Assembly (NCBI RefSeq): GCF_001275675.1
Contig: NZ_LITM01000015.1
Location: 75,721 to 121,752, forward strand
Origin: Lysinibacillus sp. FJAT-14745
GTDB lineage: Bacteria; Bacillota; Bacilli; Bacillales_A; Planococcaceae
Reading direction: 5' to 3'
Length of the DNA stretch: 46,032 nucleotides
The notes beneath the pieces are model-generated. The model was not told where the DNA came from. It worked only from the letters and a program-made list of their open reading frames with translations, and searched no databases. Shown piece after piece: positions 7,789-21,861 of this stretch. How positions within the stretch are numbered: position 1 is the stretch's first letter; each line of letters opens with the position of its first letter. A program made the translations under genes and the position numbers.

Positions 7789-8988
7789 TTATTCTCCCTT
7801 CGACTTACTCACTAATGAGTTTTCCATCGTTCCTACTCCTTGTGTATTGACATGTACTTCAACTTTCACTGGTAGCTCTTGAAATATCGTTAGCCAGTCT
7901 TTTTTAATTTTTTTCCACTCTTTAGGATTTGTACGATGAAGTTCCTCACCAAAACCAAAAATATCGACCCTGTAATTTTGCTGAACTGAACGGATTGTTT
8001 CTTCGATTCGTTTTTTAATAAGTTCTTCTGTTTTTTTATTTATGAAGTGAATCGATTTTTCTTTGGTAAGGTCTATTTTACATAGAACTTCTCCGACATT
8101 TTGGTTAACATCTATAGAAACATTGATTTTTGGAGCTCCATTTTCAAATTTACCTTTTATTTTCGTCTTTGAGTGCGTAATCTCTGTTGCTAACGTATCT
8201 CCCTTAGGGCAAGCAAGAATTTCAATTGTACTTTGTATTTTGTCCCTTAAAAAACTTAGGCTTCTACTCTCATCTTCCGTTAAAAGACCAATGAGTTTAC
8301 CTTTTTTAAAAACAGCTAAGCCCGTATACTTCAATAGCACAGGAGATTTCGATCTTTTAACATTCGTTTGTTCCATGCCAACATTTTTATTCCCTTGTAT
8401 TTCAATGGCAGAAATGACTACGCTTGTTGTTTTATTATTTATAGTATTGATTAATTCATCAATTTTAATGGATTCGGTTGTACCCCACGTTTTCTCCGAC
8501 GTTTTAAGAGAATTTAGTAATTTATTAGCTGGTACTTTTTCGATAGGTGTTAATACATTTAACACTTCATCGGCAGTCGCGACATTGGCAACGATGACTT
8601 CGAAATCATTTCTGAATTCATGATCTCTTGAAATCAAATCTAATGTTTCGTTAATTCCTTCTTTTGCCAATTCGTCGCCGAGCACAACTATTTGAAGATG
8701 AGAAAAATAAAGTTTTCTTGCTGTTACTGTTGTCATTTTTCTAATGGCCTCAAAGACCGTCGCACCTGTTGAATGATAGGTAATAACGGGTGATCGCCCT
8801 GAAGAAGGCTGTTTTGAAGAAATTTCACCAGGAACCACAACTTGAACAGTTATTTTAAATTCATCATCTACTTTATCTATTCCTAATGCTGCAACAATCG
8901 CTAATTCATTGAGTTCACGCTTACTCCAGCAACCACTTAAAAGCAACGTAAGAATCATTAGTAAACATATTGCCTTAAATTTTGACAT
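7789..8988 (-). CDS. Ger(x)C-family germination-receptor lipoprotein (C subunit)
   Basis: 399 residues. The signal peptide ends in lipobox LLSGC (Cys20), so the protein should be lipid-anchored outside the spore inner membrane. The Ger(x)C N-terminal signature follows (SKRELNELAIVAALGIDK), then the typical ITYHSTGATVFEAIRKM and the C-terminal domain with a conserved long helix. It forms the A-B-C nutrient receptor with the A subunit (gene 14 nt upstream) and B subunit (downstream). Length is normal. Confidence 0.93.
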   Translation of the reverse strand: MSKFKAICLLMILTLLLSGCWSKRELNELAIVAALGIDKVDDEFKITVQVVVPGEISSKQPSSGRSPVITYHSTGATVFEAIRKMTTVTARKLYFSHLQIVVLGDELAKEGINETLDLISRDHEFRNDFEVIVANVATADEVLNVLTPIEKVPANKLLNSLKTSEKTWGTTESIKIDELINTINNKTTSVVISAIEIQGNKNVGMEQTNVKRSKSPVLLKYTGLAVFKKGKLIGLLTEDESRSLSFLRDKIQSTIEILACPKGDTLATEITHSKTKIKGKFENGAPKINVSIDVNQNVGEVLCKIDLTKEKSIHFINKKTEELIKKRIEETIRSVQQNYRVDIFGFGEELHRTNPKEWKKIKKDWLTIFQELPVKVEVHVNTQGVGTMENSLVSKSKGE

Positions 8989-9002
8989 CGTTCATTCCTC
9001 GT

Positions 9003-10550
9003 TTACACATTCGATTGATTCCTTTTTTTCGTATCGAAATATTTATGACCCCTGACAGTATTTTTTTGACTAATTAAGCGTGGTCGAGTCAATAAAGCTC
9101 TACGCGGGAACAACACTAGTGCGTCTTTTTGATCTTTTAGAATTAATGGGCCGAATGGACTTAAATATGGAACACCGAACGTTCGTATGCTGCATAAGTG
9201 TAGGACGATAATCATAAGCCCGAACATTAAACCAAACAATCCAAGTATTGAAGCTAAAATCATTAATGGGAAACGAAGAGCACGAACTGTATTCGATAAG
9301 CTGTAAGCAGGGAACAGGAAGCTACAAATGGCTGTTAATGCCACAATAATAACCATTACGGCTGATACAATTCCAGCCTCTACGGCAGCTTGACCGATCA
9401 CTAATGTTCCAACAATGGATACGGCTGGTCCAATGGTTCTTGGCATTCGAAGACCTGCTTCTCTTAACACCTCGAATGCAACCTCCATAATGAGTGCCTC
9501 GACTATGGCAGGGAAGGGAACTCCTTCTCGTTGAGATGCAACACTTATCAGCATAGCGGTTGGTAGCATTTCTTGATGGAAGGTAGTGATAGCTACGTAA
9601 AGAGATGGTGCCACCAAAGCTAAGCTTATTCCAAAAAATCTCAAAAGGCGTACAAGCGTACTAATCATCCAATGCTGATAATAATCTTCAGCAGATTGTA
9701 AAAAGGATGTAAAAAGGGCAGGTACAATTAGGACAAACGGTGAACCGTCCACTAAAATAGCAATTTTTCCGTCTAATATTTCACCAGCTATAACATCAGG
9801 TCGTTCAGAATTATAAACCGTAGGGAATATTGAGTATTTTGAATCTTGAATAAAATCTTCGATATAGCCGCTTTCTAAAATACCATCGATATTAATACGA
9901 TCTAATCGGGCAAGAACCTCTGCTACAATTTTGTCATTCGCAATATCATTTAAATACATAACAGCAACATCCGTTTTTGTTACTTCACCGATTATACGGG
10001 ACTTGATCCAGAGATTCGGACTTTTAATTTTTCGGCGGATCAGGGCAGTGTTCGTACGTAACGTTTCCGTAAAGGATTCCCTTGGACCTCTAATAACCGA
10101 CTCTGTTGATGGCTCCATAACGGCTCTATCTTTTGCGCCTTTTGTACTTGTGACGATACCAGTTGAAGATTCATCTAATAATATGACCGTATCACCATTC
10201 AAAATCGAATTGTACAATGTTGAAAAATTGAAAATATCATTAACATCGCCGACTGTTAAACAAGAATCTCTTAAATAGCGAATAATCTTATCTGTTTCTG
10301 TCTCATCACTTGCCTCAATATCAAGCATTAGTTTATCAATTACAGAATCAGAAATGCTTATCTTATCGGTTAAGCCATCTACATAGATAATCGCGAAAGC
10401 ATATTTTTCAGCTTTTCCAATGGTAATTTCTCGTATGATAAGGTCATCACTATTCCCAAGTGTGTTTTTAATCATTTTCAAATTTTGTGAAAGAGAACTA
10501 TACAGTTGGTCGTTGTTTTGGGAGGTATCAGTAATTTTAGAAATAGACAT
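9003..10550 (-). CDS. GerA-type germination-receptor A subunit
   Basis: 515 residues. A soluble N-terminal domain (about 1-280) with the GerA signature (SESVIRGPRESFTETLRTN, KSPNLWIKSRIIG) is followed by about five membrane segments and a basic tail (KKRNQSNV). It is first in the germination operon. Two in-frame ATGs exist. The first (10556) is one base after GAGGAGG; the second (10550) has a 7-nt gap and is chosen. The operon should be expressed in the forespore under SigG. A CATTCTA -10-like string lies about 40 bp upstream, but no convincing -35 was found. Confidence 0.93.
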   Translation of the reverse strand: MSISKITDTSQNNDQLYSSLSQNLKMIKNTLGNSDDLIIREITIGKAEKYAFAIIYVDGLTDKISISDSVIDKLMLDIEASDETETDKIIRYLRDSCLTVGDVNDIFNFSTLYNSILNGDTVILLDESSTGIVTSTKGAKDRAVMEPSTESVIRGPRESFTETLRTNTALIRRKIKSPNLWIKSRIIGEVTKTDVAVMYLNDIANDKIVAEVLARLDRINIDGILESGYIEDFIQDSKYSIFPTVYNSERPDVIAGEILDGKIAILVDGSPFVLIVPALFTSFLQSAEDYYQHWMISTLVRLLRFFGISLALVAPSLYVAITTFHQEMLPTAMLISVASQREGVPFPAIVEALIMEVAFEVLREAGLRMPRTIGPAVSIVGTLVIGQAAVEAGIVSAVMVIIVALTAICSFLFPAYSLSNTVRALRFPLMILASILGLFGLMFGLMIIVLHLCSIRTFGVPYLSPFGPLILKDQKDALVLFPRRALLTRPRLISQKNTVRGHKYFDTKKRNQSNV

Positions 10551-10633
10551 TTTCATTCCTCCTCAAGTTTTTACATAACAATAGAATGTACAATTTTGAG
10601 AGAAGATAAACCAAGGTTGGAATGAAATTCAAC

Positions 10634-10681
10634 TAAAAAAGCAGTGTTCCCTTCGTATAAACGAAAGGAAACACTGCTTTA
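10634..10681 (-). terminator. Terminator of the plsY-yneR unit
   Basis: A long stem (AAAGCAGTGTT with AACACTGCTTT) overlaps the yneR stop, followed on the minus strand by six T. It also shields the ger operon promoter region. Confidence 0.85.
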
Positions 10682-10969
10682 TTTTTTATAGTCATATTTT
10701 AATTCGTCATTTGTAGCATCCACATCTACATATAAATTGTGATCATTGAAAAACCATAAATCTTTTTCATCAATATAATAGGTAACATCGTCAATAACTG
10801 TCTTTACACCAATGTTGATTGGTTCTTCACGTGTCATACCAAGAGAAAAGCCTTCGTGAAAAGGATTGGAACCACCATATCTAGCATAAAACCGTATAGT
10901 ATCTCCGGATTCTACTTCCATCTCTTGCTTAAACCATTTTTGGGCTTCATCTGTTAGTACGATATTCAT
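10679..10969 (-). CDS. yneR: HesB-like protein YneR
   Basis: 96 residues, one HesB/Fe-S-biosynthesis-like domain (residues 1-90; RFYARYGGSNPFHEGFSLGM, YYIDEKDLWFF). The cysteines that bind Fe-S in true IscA/HesB proteins are absent, so it is unlikely to be a scaffold. Function is unknown. It lies 18 nt downstream of plsY, the same neighbourhood as in Bacillus subtilis (yneR-plsY near parE). RBS AGAGGAG. Confidence 0.85.
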   Translation of the reverse strand: MNIVLTDEAQKWFKQEMEVESGDTIRFYARYGGSNPFHEGFSLGMTREEPINIGVKTVIDDVTYYIDEKDLWFFNDHNLYVDVDATNDELKYDYKK

Positions 10970-10987
10970 TCGAATCTCCTCTTTCCG

Positions 10988-11590
10988 TTACAGCCATTTC
11001 ACCTTTGGCTCGGTACCATTTTTAATGCGGGCAATATTTGCTCGGTGACGATACATGATAAAGGTAAATAAACATGCTACTAAAATACCTAACGCAAAAT
11101 CACCTGTAACAAAATAATAAACGATTGAATAAATAAGTGCTACTAAAGCGGCAATCATGGAAGTTAAACTTACGATCTTCGTTATTTTTAATGTTACAAT
11201 AAAAGCGATAAATAGTAAGACAAATAGAGGCCATGAATATCCTAAGAGAACTCCTGCTGATGTTGCCACCGCTTTCCCTCCACGAAAACCTGCAAAGATC
11301 GGGAACATATGACCAATAACGGCTACTAGTCCAAGTATTAGCGAGTGGATAGAGACATCAGAGAAAATTGGAAGAGCTACGAGTAATACGGCTGCTGTAC
11401 CTTTTAAGACATCCATAATCGTTACGACTAGTCCTGCTTTTTTTCCTAAAATACGAAAAGTATTTGTCGCACCTAAATTGCCACTTCCATGTTGACGAAT
11501 ATCCGTTTTATAAAAAATTTTGCCTATCCATAATCCAGAAGGTATCGAGCCGATTAGATAAGCACATAAAATAATAAGTCCATTTAGCAT
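10988..11590 (-). CDS. plsY: Acyl-phosphate:glycerol-3-phosphate acyltransferase PlsY
   Basis: 200 residues, polytopic. The family blocks are present: an N-terminal [25 protein letters not shown] (about residues 33-47), the catalytic loop [12 protein letters not shown] (about 103-114) and a C-terminal [16 protein letters not shown]. It makes lysophosphatidate from acyl-phosphate at the membrane, the first acylation of phospholipid synthesis. RBS AAAGGAG. It is divergent from parE, the usual Bacillus arrangement. Confidence 0.97.
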   Translation of the reverse strand: MLNGLIILCAYLIGSIPSGLWIGKIFYKTDIRQHGSGNLGATNTFRILGKKAGLVVTIMDVLKGTAAVLLVALPIFSDVSIHSLILGLVAVIGHMFPIFAGFRGGKAVATSAGVLLGYSWPLFVLLFIAFIVTLKITKIVSLTSMIAALVALIYSIVYYFVTGDFALGILVACLFTFIMYRHRANIARIKNGTEPKVKWL

Positions 11591-16681
<5,091 letters not shown>

Positions 16682-16692
16682 AACTGATTTTC

Positions 16693-16728
16693 TAGCCCAT
16701 GCTCTTTTTGAGAGCTGGGCTTTTTTTA
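16693..16728 (+). terminator. parEC terminator
   Basis: Stem AGCCC-AT-GCTCT with GAGAGC-T-GGGCT followed by seven T. Confidence 0.9.
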
Positions 16729-16732
16729 AAAG

Positions 16733-16917
16733 CTGTATTCATATGGATAAGAAAATTCCAAAGTGTAGCTACAAAATACCTTGATAATTATCTCTATTGG
16801 TTTTGTTGGTTAGAAATAGATAAACATTTAGCAAATGAAATACAAGTAGAACAAATGCTTATTTCTGCTTGCCAAAATCAAAATAATACAACCGTTCAAA
16901 TGCTTAGAATAGCCTAA
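16733..16917 (+). pseudogene. C-terminal remnant of an insertion-sequence transposase
   Basis: The stretch encodes KFQSVATKYLDNYLYWF and a further 40 residues (ending NTTVQMLRIA). The VATKYLxNYLxWF block is typical of the C-terminus of ISXO2/IS1595-type transposases in Bacillota, and the end RVEQML...A fits too. No catalytic domain or inverted repeat is left. The frame opens inside the parC terminator, so this is a 5'-deleted fragment that is unlikely to be translated. Confidence 0.5.
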
Positions 16918-16932
16918 TAAGGGGGCGACAAT

Positions 16933-17367
16933 GTGCGTGAATTGCTTATAGAGATAGATATGTTTAGAAATTGGACTAGAACAACAGATTTATCTTTTGG
17001 TGAATGGGAGACTGAATATCTCCATTGGGACAGAATATATTATTATGTAAATAAGCTAATAGAAGGTACTCCTATTGAACAATGGAGTTCAAACCTTCTA
17101 AATGAATTTTTGTATATTTTAGCGAGAGACAATGAATGTGAAATCATCATAGGAAATTTGATAGCCAATCCAAAACAACTATTATCCATTGCCAAATACG
17201 CGGTTTCCTTTCCAGACCACGATGCAAGGTGGCAAATAGCTTATGGACTTGGAGAGATAGATGAGGATAACGAAGAAATACAAATGCTCATTAATCAATT
17301 TTTACTTGATGAAATTGAATATGTTAGAAAAAGAGCTTTAATCGCCTATGAGAAAAAATGGTTTTAA
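16933..17367 (+). CDS. HEAT-repeat-like hypothetical protein
   Basis: 144 residues, acidic and all-helical by composition. The last 80 residues (PKQLLSIAKYAVSFPDHDARWQIAYGLGE to EYVRKRALIAYEKKWF) read as two HEAT-like helical repeats, with the usual Asp-x-x-x-Arg in each. Such small proteins often occur singly among mobile debris; some serve as polymorphic-toxin immunity proteins, but no toxin is nearby and I do not assign that role. The start is GTG 16933 with GGGGG 7 nt upstream. An overlapping ATG (16931) opens a frame that stops at once. Confidence 0.65.
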   Translation: MRELLIEIDMFRNWTRTTDLSFGEWETEYLHWDRIYYYVNKLIEGTPIEQWSSNLLNEFLYILARDNECEIIIGNLIANPKQLLSIAKYAVSFPDHDARWQIAYGLGEIDEDNEEIQMLINQFLLDEIEYVRKRALIAYEKKWF

Positions 17368-17481
17368 TAAATCCTTTAAAAGCAACAAAGTTTACGAAAA
17401 CATCGGTTTAAAAATATGAAGGTAGCTTTATAAATTTATTCTTTAATCTAATTCTCCTTAGTACTTAATTTGAGGTAAAAA

Positions 17482-17695
17482 ATGAAAATCGAATCTTATG
17501 TTACAGTAAATGTCAAAAATTTAGAATTTGCAGTGATAAGTACTTACTATCAGGGGACAATGGGTTTATGTTAGTTTGTTTAATCGGCAATTTTGGGAGA
17601 TACCCGGTGGTCACAGAGAATCAGGAGAAAAGAATGATGAGACTGCAAAAAGAAAGGTGTTTGAAGAAACACTTGCATTTATAATAGACTATTGA
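17482..17695 (+). pseudogene. Frameshifted and truncated Nudix hydrolase
   Basis: From ATG 17482 (RBS GAGG) the frame reads MKIESYVTVNVKN and runs to a stop at about 17575. One base too many in the GGGG run near 17555 shifts the frame. In the next frame it continues as WVYVSLFNRQFWEIPGGH, then RESGEKNDETAKRKVFEET, a Nudix box (GX5EX7REUXEEXGU) in which the REU Arg is Lys and the final Gly is lost. It ends early at 17693. Function as a diphosphate-hydrolysing enzyme is lost. Confidence 0.8.
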
Positions 17696-17867
17696 GATTT
17701 GTACTAAAAAAATAAGGATGGGGATCCATATTGCTCTGGTTCCCCCTGGTTTTCTATGTTAACATCAAAATTTAACACAGCCTTATTAAAAGAGCTTTAC
17801 CGAACTTAAAAAATAACAATAAAGCCGTTTAATATTCTAAGTAATTAGATTTTTTCCAAACAACCCT

Positions 17868-19154
17868 TTAAGAAGAAACAGGTACTTTTCTTGCATTCTT
17901 TTCACTAACATTTGAGTATAGCGATTTTGTTAATATGTAGTACAAAAATGTACCCGTTAATCCTAGAATAAGCAGCAACCCGCTCATATATATAGGTCGA
18001 ATCCACTGTCCGATGATGATCAATAACGAAGCTACAATCATTGCTCCGTAAGTAGTTAAACTATTAAAAGCCATATAGGTACTACGAGCGTTAGATGGGG
18101 CAAGTTCTCCTATCATCGCCTGCTTAATAGGAACAAACATAAGCTCACCAATTGTTCCAATAAACATGGCAATAAAAAGAAACAATACGCTATTTGAAGA
18201 AGCGAAAATACTAAAACATATAGTAAAGATCAACATTCCTGTAACAAGAGTCCAGCGCTCACTGCATTTTTTAAATACGAATAATACAACACTTGATAAG
18301 AGAACTACAAGAATCGTATTCTCTGTTCGGAGAAAACCGAGCATTTTTGTACCATCTACGATGAAATCAATTCCAAACAATGAAGCTGACTGCTGGGGTA
18401 TATCTTTTTCAAGACGAATCCCAATATAGTTGGATAAAGACTGTTCCAAGGTGAAAATCAAGATTGCTCCTAAAATATAAAACATAAACAGCTTATCTTT
18501 TAAAACAGTTGAATAGGTTTGAAACATCTCTATTGATGAAAACTTTTTCTTATGATGGGAAGACTTAGGTGAAGGTTCTGGTAAATAGGTTTCTGAGATG
18601 AAGAATATAGTCACGAATACAGATAATAAAGAAATCAGTGAGATCCCAATAAATAGCTCAAATAAGTAGTTTTTAAAAAGAAATGCGCCAATGATTCCTC
18701 CAATTGCAGTTGATAAATTCCCCAACCAATAGCTAATTGTAAATACGAGCTTTCTCGATTCGGAATTAGTAACATCAATAATCATCGCTTGTGCGGCTGG
18801 CTGAAACATTCCTCCACAAAACATATTGATGATGAAGAATGCTGCAGAAATATAAGGAAGGTTAAACCAAGGTGAATTACAAAATGCTATAAACAGATAC
18901 GAAAGCAATAGTCCAAGTTCAGCATAAATCATTATTTTTTTTCTCCCTATTTTATCGGAAACATGCCCTCCGATAAAACCTCCAATGACTCCACTAATCA
19001 CAATTAGTATAAGAATAATACCCGTTCTAGTAGCTCCGATATTCTGTGTAAAATAGATTGCCAGAAAAGGTATAACAGCCATGGAAATAAGGCTGCCTAA
19101 AAATTGCATGGCTAGGCGAAGTTTGATGTTAGGATGGATATCCCTCAATTTCAT
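17868..19154 (-). CDS. MFS transporter (drug-efflux-like)
   Basis: 428 residues with twelve hydrophobic segments. The MFS loop 2-3 motif is clear (GGFIGGHVSDKIGRKK, about residues 60-75) and a central basic loop (about 200) joins the two halves. Family context suggests proton-driven efflux; the substrate is unknown. The start chosen is ATG 19154 (MKLRDIHPN) with GAGGAG 8 nt upstream. A GTG at 19163 lies inside that RBS and is rejected. A TetR regulator gene in the same orientation lies 260 bp upstream and may control it, though the palindromic operator is seen only in front of the regulator. Confidence 0.88.
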   Translation of the reverse strand: MKLRDIHPNIKLRLAMQFLGSLISMAVIPFLAIYFTQNIGATRTGIILILIVISGVIGGFIGGHVSDKIGRKKIMIYAELGLLLSYLFIAFCNSPWFNLPYISAAFFIINMFCGGMFQPAAQAMIIDVTNSESRKLVFTISYWLGNLSTAIGGIIGAFLFKNYLFELFIGISLISLLSVFVTIFFISETYLPEPSPKSSHHKKKFSSIEMFQTYSTVLKDKLFMFYILGAILIFTLEQSLSNYIGIRLEKDIPQQSASLFGIDFIVDGTKMLGFLRTENTILVVLLSSVVLFVFKKCSERWTLVTGMLIFTICFSIFASSNSVLFLFIAMFIGTIGELMFVPIKQAMIGELAPSNARSTYMAFNSLTTYGAMIVASLLIIIGQWIRPIYMSGLLLILGLTGTFLYYILTKSLYSNVSEKNARKVPVSS

Positions 19155-19414
19155 ATAAATCACTCCTCGTATATTAAGTAAGAACTTTTTCCGATAGAAT
19201 TCCAGGTGTTCCGGAAAGCAGGGGAACTCTGTTGAATTTTCTATAGGAAGTGGTCACTTTGACACTTTTTAATGTTTTACTTGTTTGCCCTTGCTCAGCC
19301 GGGGAAGACAAAAAGGAAATCATTTTTCATCTTTATCAAAATATTGTCTACAGATGCCGCACTGTTATTTGAGTTACCTAATTTTATATGATAAGGGTAA
19401 AGGAAGGAGATTGT

Positions 19415-20023
19415 TTATTTATGAGAAATAGGTCCAAATAATCTTAGAGCTTGTTTCGTTATATCCTTCCAAATCAAGTTTGTATATTCATCAATAAACG
19501 TTAAACGCATTCCGTTTAAGATGGATAAGTATGACTCAGCAATTAATGAAGGTGATTCTTCATAAAAGTAACCGAGCCTTTGCCCTGCTTCAATAACTGG
19601 ATAAATACAGACTTTAAATGATTTTACAAACTCATCAAGCTCTTTATATAGCTTTGGAAATCGTTCAGGTCTTGCAAGAACCTGCTGAATTAGACGTAGG
19701 AATTCACTTCTCCTTGCAAAAAGTTGCACATGATAATCTATCATTTCCTTAATTACTTCAAGAGGCTCACCTTTAAAGTGTTCTTCTATTTCAGTAAAAT
19801 ATGGTTTGATTTCCTCCAAGGGCTCCAATATTGCCGATTCATAAAGCTCTTCTTTTGAATTAAAATACGTAAATACGGTGCCAAAACTTACTCCTGCTTC
19901 CTTTGCAATGTCGGCCACTTTGGTCTCTGCAAAGCCATTCTCACTGTATAATTTAATTGCAGCATTTAGAATTGTAGATCTTTTTCTTTTCTTTTTTTCA
20001 TCATTAGTAAGTCTAGGTTCCAT
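19415..20023 (-). CDS. TetR/AcrR-family transcriptional regulator
   Basis: 202 residues. The N-terminal TetR helix-turn-helix spans about residues 16-62 (RSTILNAAIKLYSENGFAETKVADIAKEAGVSFGTVFTYF, quoted by its ends), followed by an all-helical ligand domain. The start ATG 20023 lies 20 bp from a perfect 18-bp palindrome, so autorepression is likely. The MFS gene downstream in the same direction is the most plausible other target. Confidence 0.9.
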   Translation of the reverse strand: MEPRLTNDEKKKRKRSTILNAAIKLYSENGFAETKVADIAKEAGVSFGTVFTYFNSKEELYESAILEPLEEIKPYFTEIEEHFKGEPLEVIKEMIDYHVQLFARRSEFLRLIQQVLARPERFPKLYKELDEFVKSFKVCIYPVIEAGQRLGYFYEESPSLIAESYLSILNGMRLTFIDEYTNLIWKDITKQALRLFGPISHK

Positions 20024-20043
20024 TTAGATTCTCCGTTCATAAA

Positions 20044-20061
20044 TGATTGATTAATCAATCA
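20044..20061. promoter_or_regulatory. Perfect 18-bp palindrome, putative TetR operator
   Basis: TGATTGATTAATCAATCA is its own reverse complement and lies just upstream of the TetR gene, with TGATTGA half-sites common for TetR-family operators. No second copy was found upstream of the MFS gene. Confidence 0.75.
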
Positions 20062-20240
20062 AATCATATTGTAATTTGTTTCCATTGTCAATATGATGAA
20101 GGAATTTTTTTGTGTTTTTACCTAGCTCTTCTAGAGGTGATATTTATAAAGGAAAGGACATTGCGGTTATCAACAAAAGGAATTCAAGGAAGGAATGAAG
20201 CTTCAAAATTATATTTGCAGTGCTTAAAGTAAACAGAGCC

Positions 20241-20270
20241 TTGTCATTTACGGATAGGTATGGGTATAAT
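20241..20270 (+). promoter_or_regulatory. SigA promoter of the thiamine operon leader
   Basis: TTGTCA and TATAAT with an 18-bp spacer end about 30 bp before the TPP aptamer. Confidence 0.65.
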
Positions 20271-20298
20271 AATCACGAAAAGTTCATATGGAAAGAAT

Positions 20299-20391
20299 GT
20301 AGGGGGGCTGGTGTTGCCAGCTGAGATTGTGTCCGATAGACGCTGACTCTTTGAACCTGATTTGGCTCGTACCAGCGTAGGGAACATCTAT
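20299..20391 (+). ncRNA. TPP (THI-box) riboswitch
   Basis: It contains the conserved GGGGGCTGGTG, CTGAGA, CTCTTTGAACCTGATTTGG and CCAGCGTAGGGAA in order. The 20301 GGGG and final CGTAGGGAAC close the aptamer. It precedes a thiamine-precursor import operon. Confidence 0.95.
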
Positions 20392-20422
20392 TCAAAAAGT
20401 GAAAGCTTTTGATATTGATTAC

Positions 20423-20455
20423 AAAACGTCTGGGAGGAATCCTAGGCGTTTTTTA
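20423..20455 (+). terminator. TPP-riboswitch expression-platform terminator
   Basis: Stem AAAACGTCT with AGGCGTTTT (one G-U pair) followed by six T. It sits between the aptamer and the first gene, so it should form when TPP is bound. Confidence 0.85.
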
Positions 20456-20573
20456 TGTTTGCAGACTTTTTTGCATGCACACTTTGGTGTAGACAAATCG
20501 TGAATACGCTATCTTTTGGTAAACAACACATTCATTATGAACACTTTCACACTACTTACTTGGAGGATTCAGC

Positions 20574-21569
20574 ATGAAAAAATGGTTATTGATCCTGATG
20601 GCTGCGCTTTTAACTTTAGTGGGATGTAGCGAAAAAGAGACTAAAAAGGATGCAAAAGGATTAACAAAAGTATCAGTCGTTCTTGATTGGACACCGAACA
20701 CAAATCATACAGGATTATATGTAGCCAAAAAACTTGGCTATTTTAAGGAACAGGGCTTAGATGTTGATATTTTATTACCTGGTGAAACGGGTGCCGATCA
20801 GCTTGTGGCGTCTGGGAAGGCTCAGTTTGGCGTCAGCTATCAGGAAGGGATTACACAGGCACGTGTACAGGGTGTACCTTTAGTATCGATTGCAGCGATT
20901 ATTCAACATAATACTTCTGGCTTCGCATCCATTGCATCAAAAGGCATTACGTCTCCTAAGGATTTTGAAGGTAAAACATACGGTGGCTGGGGTGCACCAC
21001 TTGAAAAGGCTGTACTACAATCGCTAATGCAAACAAAAAATGCAGATATTGATAAGTTAGATATTGTCAATGCAGGCGATGTAGATTTCTTCACAATGAT
21101 GAAAAAAGATATTGATTTTGCGTGGATTTATTATGCGTGGACAGGTATTGAAGCAGAACTGCGTGGCGAAAAACTGAACATGCTATATTTAACAGATTAT
21201 AGTGATCAGTTAGATTATTACACACCTGTACTTGCTACAAATGAAAAAATGATTAAGGATGATCCTGAGACAGTAAAAGCATTTGTCGCTGCTGCAGCAA
21301 AGGGCTATGAATATGCGATAAATCATCCAAAAGAGGCAGCCGATATTTTACTAGAAGCGGTACCTGATTTAGATAAAAACCTTGTGCATAAAAGTCAGGA
21401 ATGGCTAGCAAATAAGTATCAAGACGACGCTGCGCAATGGGGCGAGCAAAAGCTAGCTGTCTGGGAAAACTACGCGAAATGGATGGCCAGCAACAAAGTT
21501 TTAGAGGGTGAATTTAACGCAAAACAAGCATTTACAAACGACTTTTTACCGAAAAAGGAGACAAAGTAG
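20574..21569 (+). CDS. thiY: ThiY-type ABC transporter substrate-binding lipoprotein (NMT1/THI5-like)
   Basis: 331 residues. The signal peptide ends in lipobox LVGC (Cys18). An NMT1/THI5-like domain follows (VVLDWTPNTNHTGLYVAKKLGYF, given by its ends; GADQLVASGKAQFGVSYQEG; GGWGAPLEKAV). Family members bind formyl-aminomethyl-pyrimidine or HMP, a thiamine breakdown product or precursor. Position directly behind a TPP riboswitch supports this. It works with the permease and ATPase encoded downstream; the operon continues with tight spacing. Confidence 0.9.
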   Translation: MKKWLLILMAALLTLVGCSEKETKKDAKGLTKVSVVLDWTPNTNHTGLYVAKKLGYFKEQGLDVDILLPGETGADQLVASGKAQFGVSYQEGITQARVQGVPLVSIAAIIQHNTSGFASIASKGITSPKDFEGKTYGGWGAPLEKAVLQSLMQTKNADIDKLDIVNAGDVDFFTMMKKDIDFAWIYYAWTGIEAELRGEKLNMLYLTDYSDQLDYYTPVLATNEKMIKDDPETVKAFVAAAAKGYEYAINHPKEAADILLEAVPDLDKNLVHKSQEWLANKYQDDAAQWGEQKLAVWENYAKWMASNKVLEGEFNAKQAFTNDFLPKKETK

Positions 21570-21570
21570 T

Positions 21571-21861
21571 ATGGCAAACTCATTAATAAGTGTACAAATT
21601 ATCCCGAAAACTGAAAAATATGAAGATGTGATCCCATTTGTTGATGCAGCGATTGCGGTTATCGACGCATCAGGGGTGAAATATGAAGTTCATCCATTAG
21701 AAACGACGATGGAGGGCGAGCTATCGACTTTGCTACAAATCATTGAAAAAATGAATGAGAAAATGGTTGAGCTTGGCGCTATCAATGTCATTACGCAAGT
21801 AAAAATTTTATATCAGCCATCCGGTATTACGATGGATACGCTAACAGAGAAATATAAGTGA
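21571..21861 (+). CDS. MTH1187/YkoF-type thiamine-binding protein
   Basis: 96 residues in the MTH1187 family (DUF77): ferredoxin-like, here with SVQIIPKTEKYEDVIPFVD at the start and YEVHPLETTMEGEL in the middle. Members bind thiamine or hydroxymethylpyrimidine, but are not enzymes. The start is ATG 21571 with GGAG upstream; a longer frame from 21508 is an extension into the previous gene. The stop overlaps the permease start. Its role in this importer may be to buffer or deliver the ligand, which is inference. Confidence 0.88.
   Translation: MANSLISVQIIPKTEKYEDVIPFVDAAIAVIDASGVKYEVHPLETTMEGELSTLLQIIEKMNEKMVELGAINVITQVKILYQPSGITMDTLTEKYK

Noticed and set aside
17366..17420. A short text NKVYENIGLK resembling the end of a GNAT acetyltransferase
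   Set aside because: Only about ten residues; too short to support even as a fragment.
17715..17755. Possible terminator GGGGATCC with GGTTCCCC downstream of the MFS gene
   Set aside because: One mismatch, a weak T-run and more than 110 bp from the MFS stop; not convincing.
20047..20232. A 61-residue plus-strand frame beside the TetR gene
   Set aside because: It starts inside the operator palindrome, lacks an RBS and has no family resemblance.
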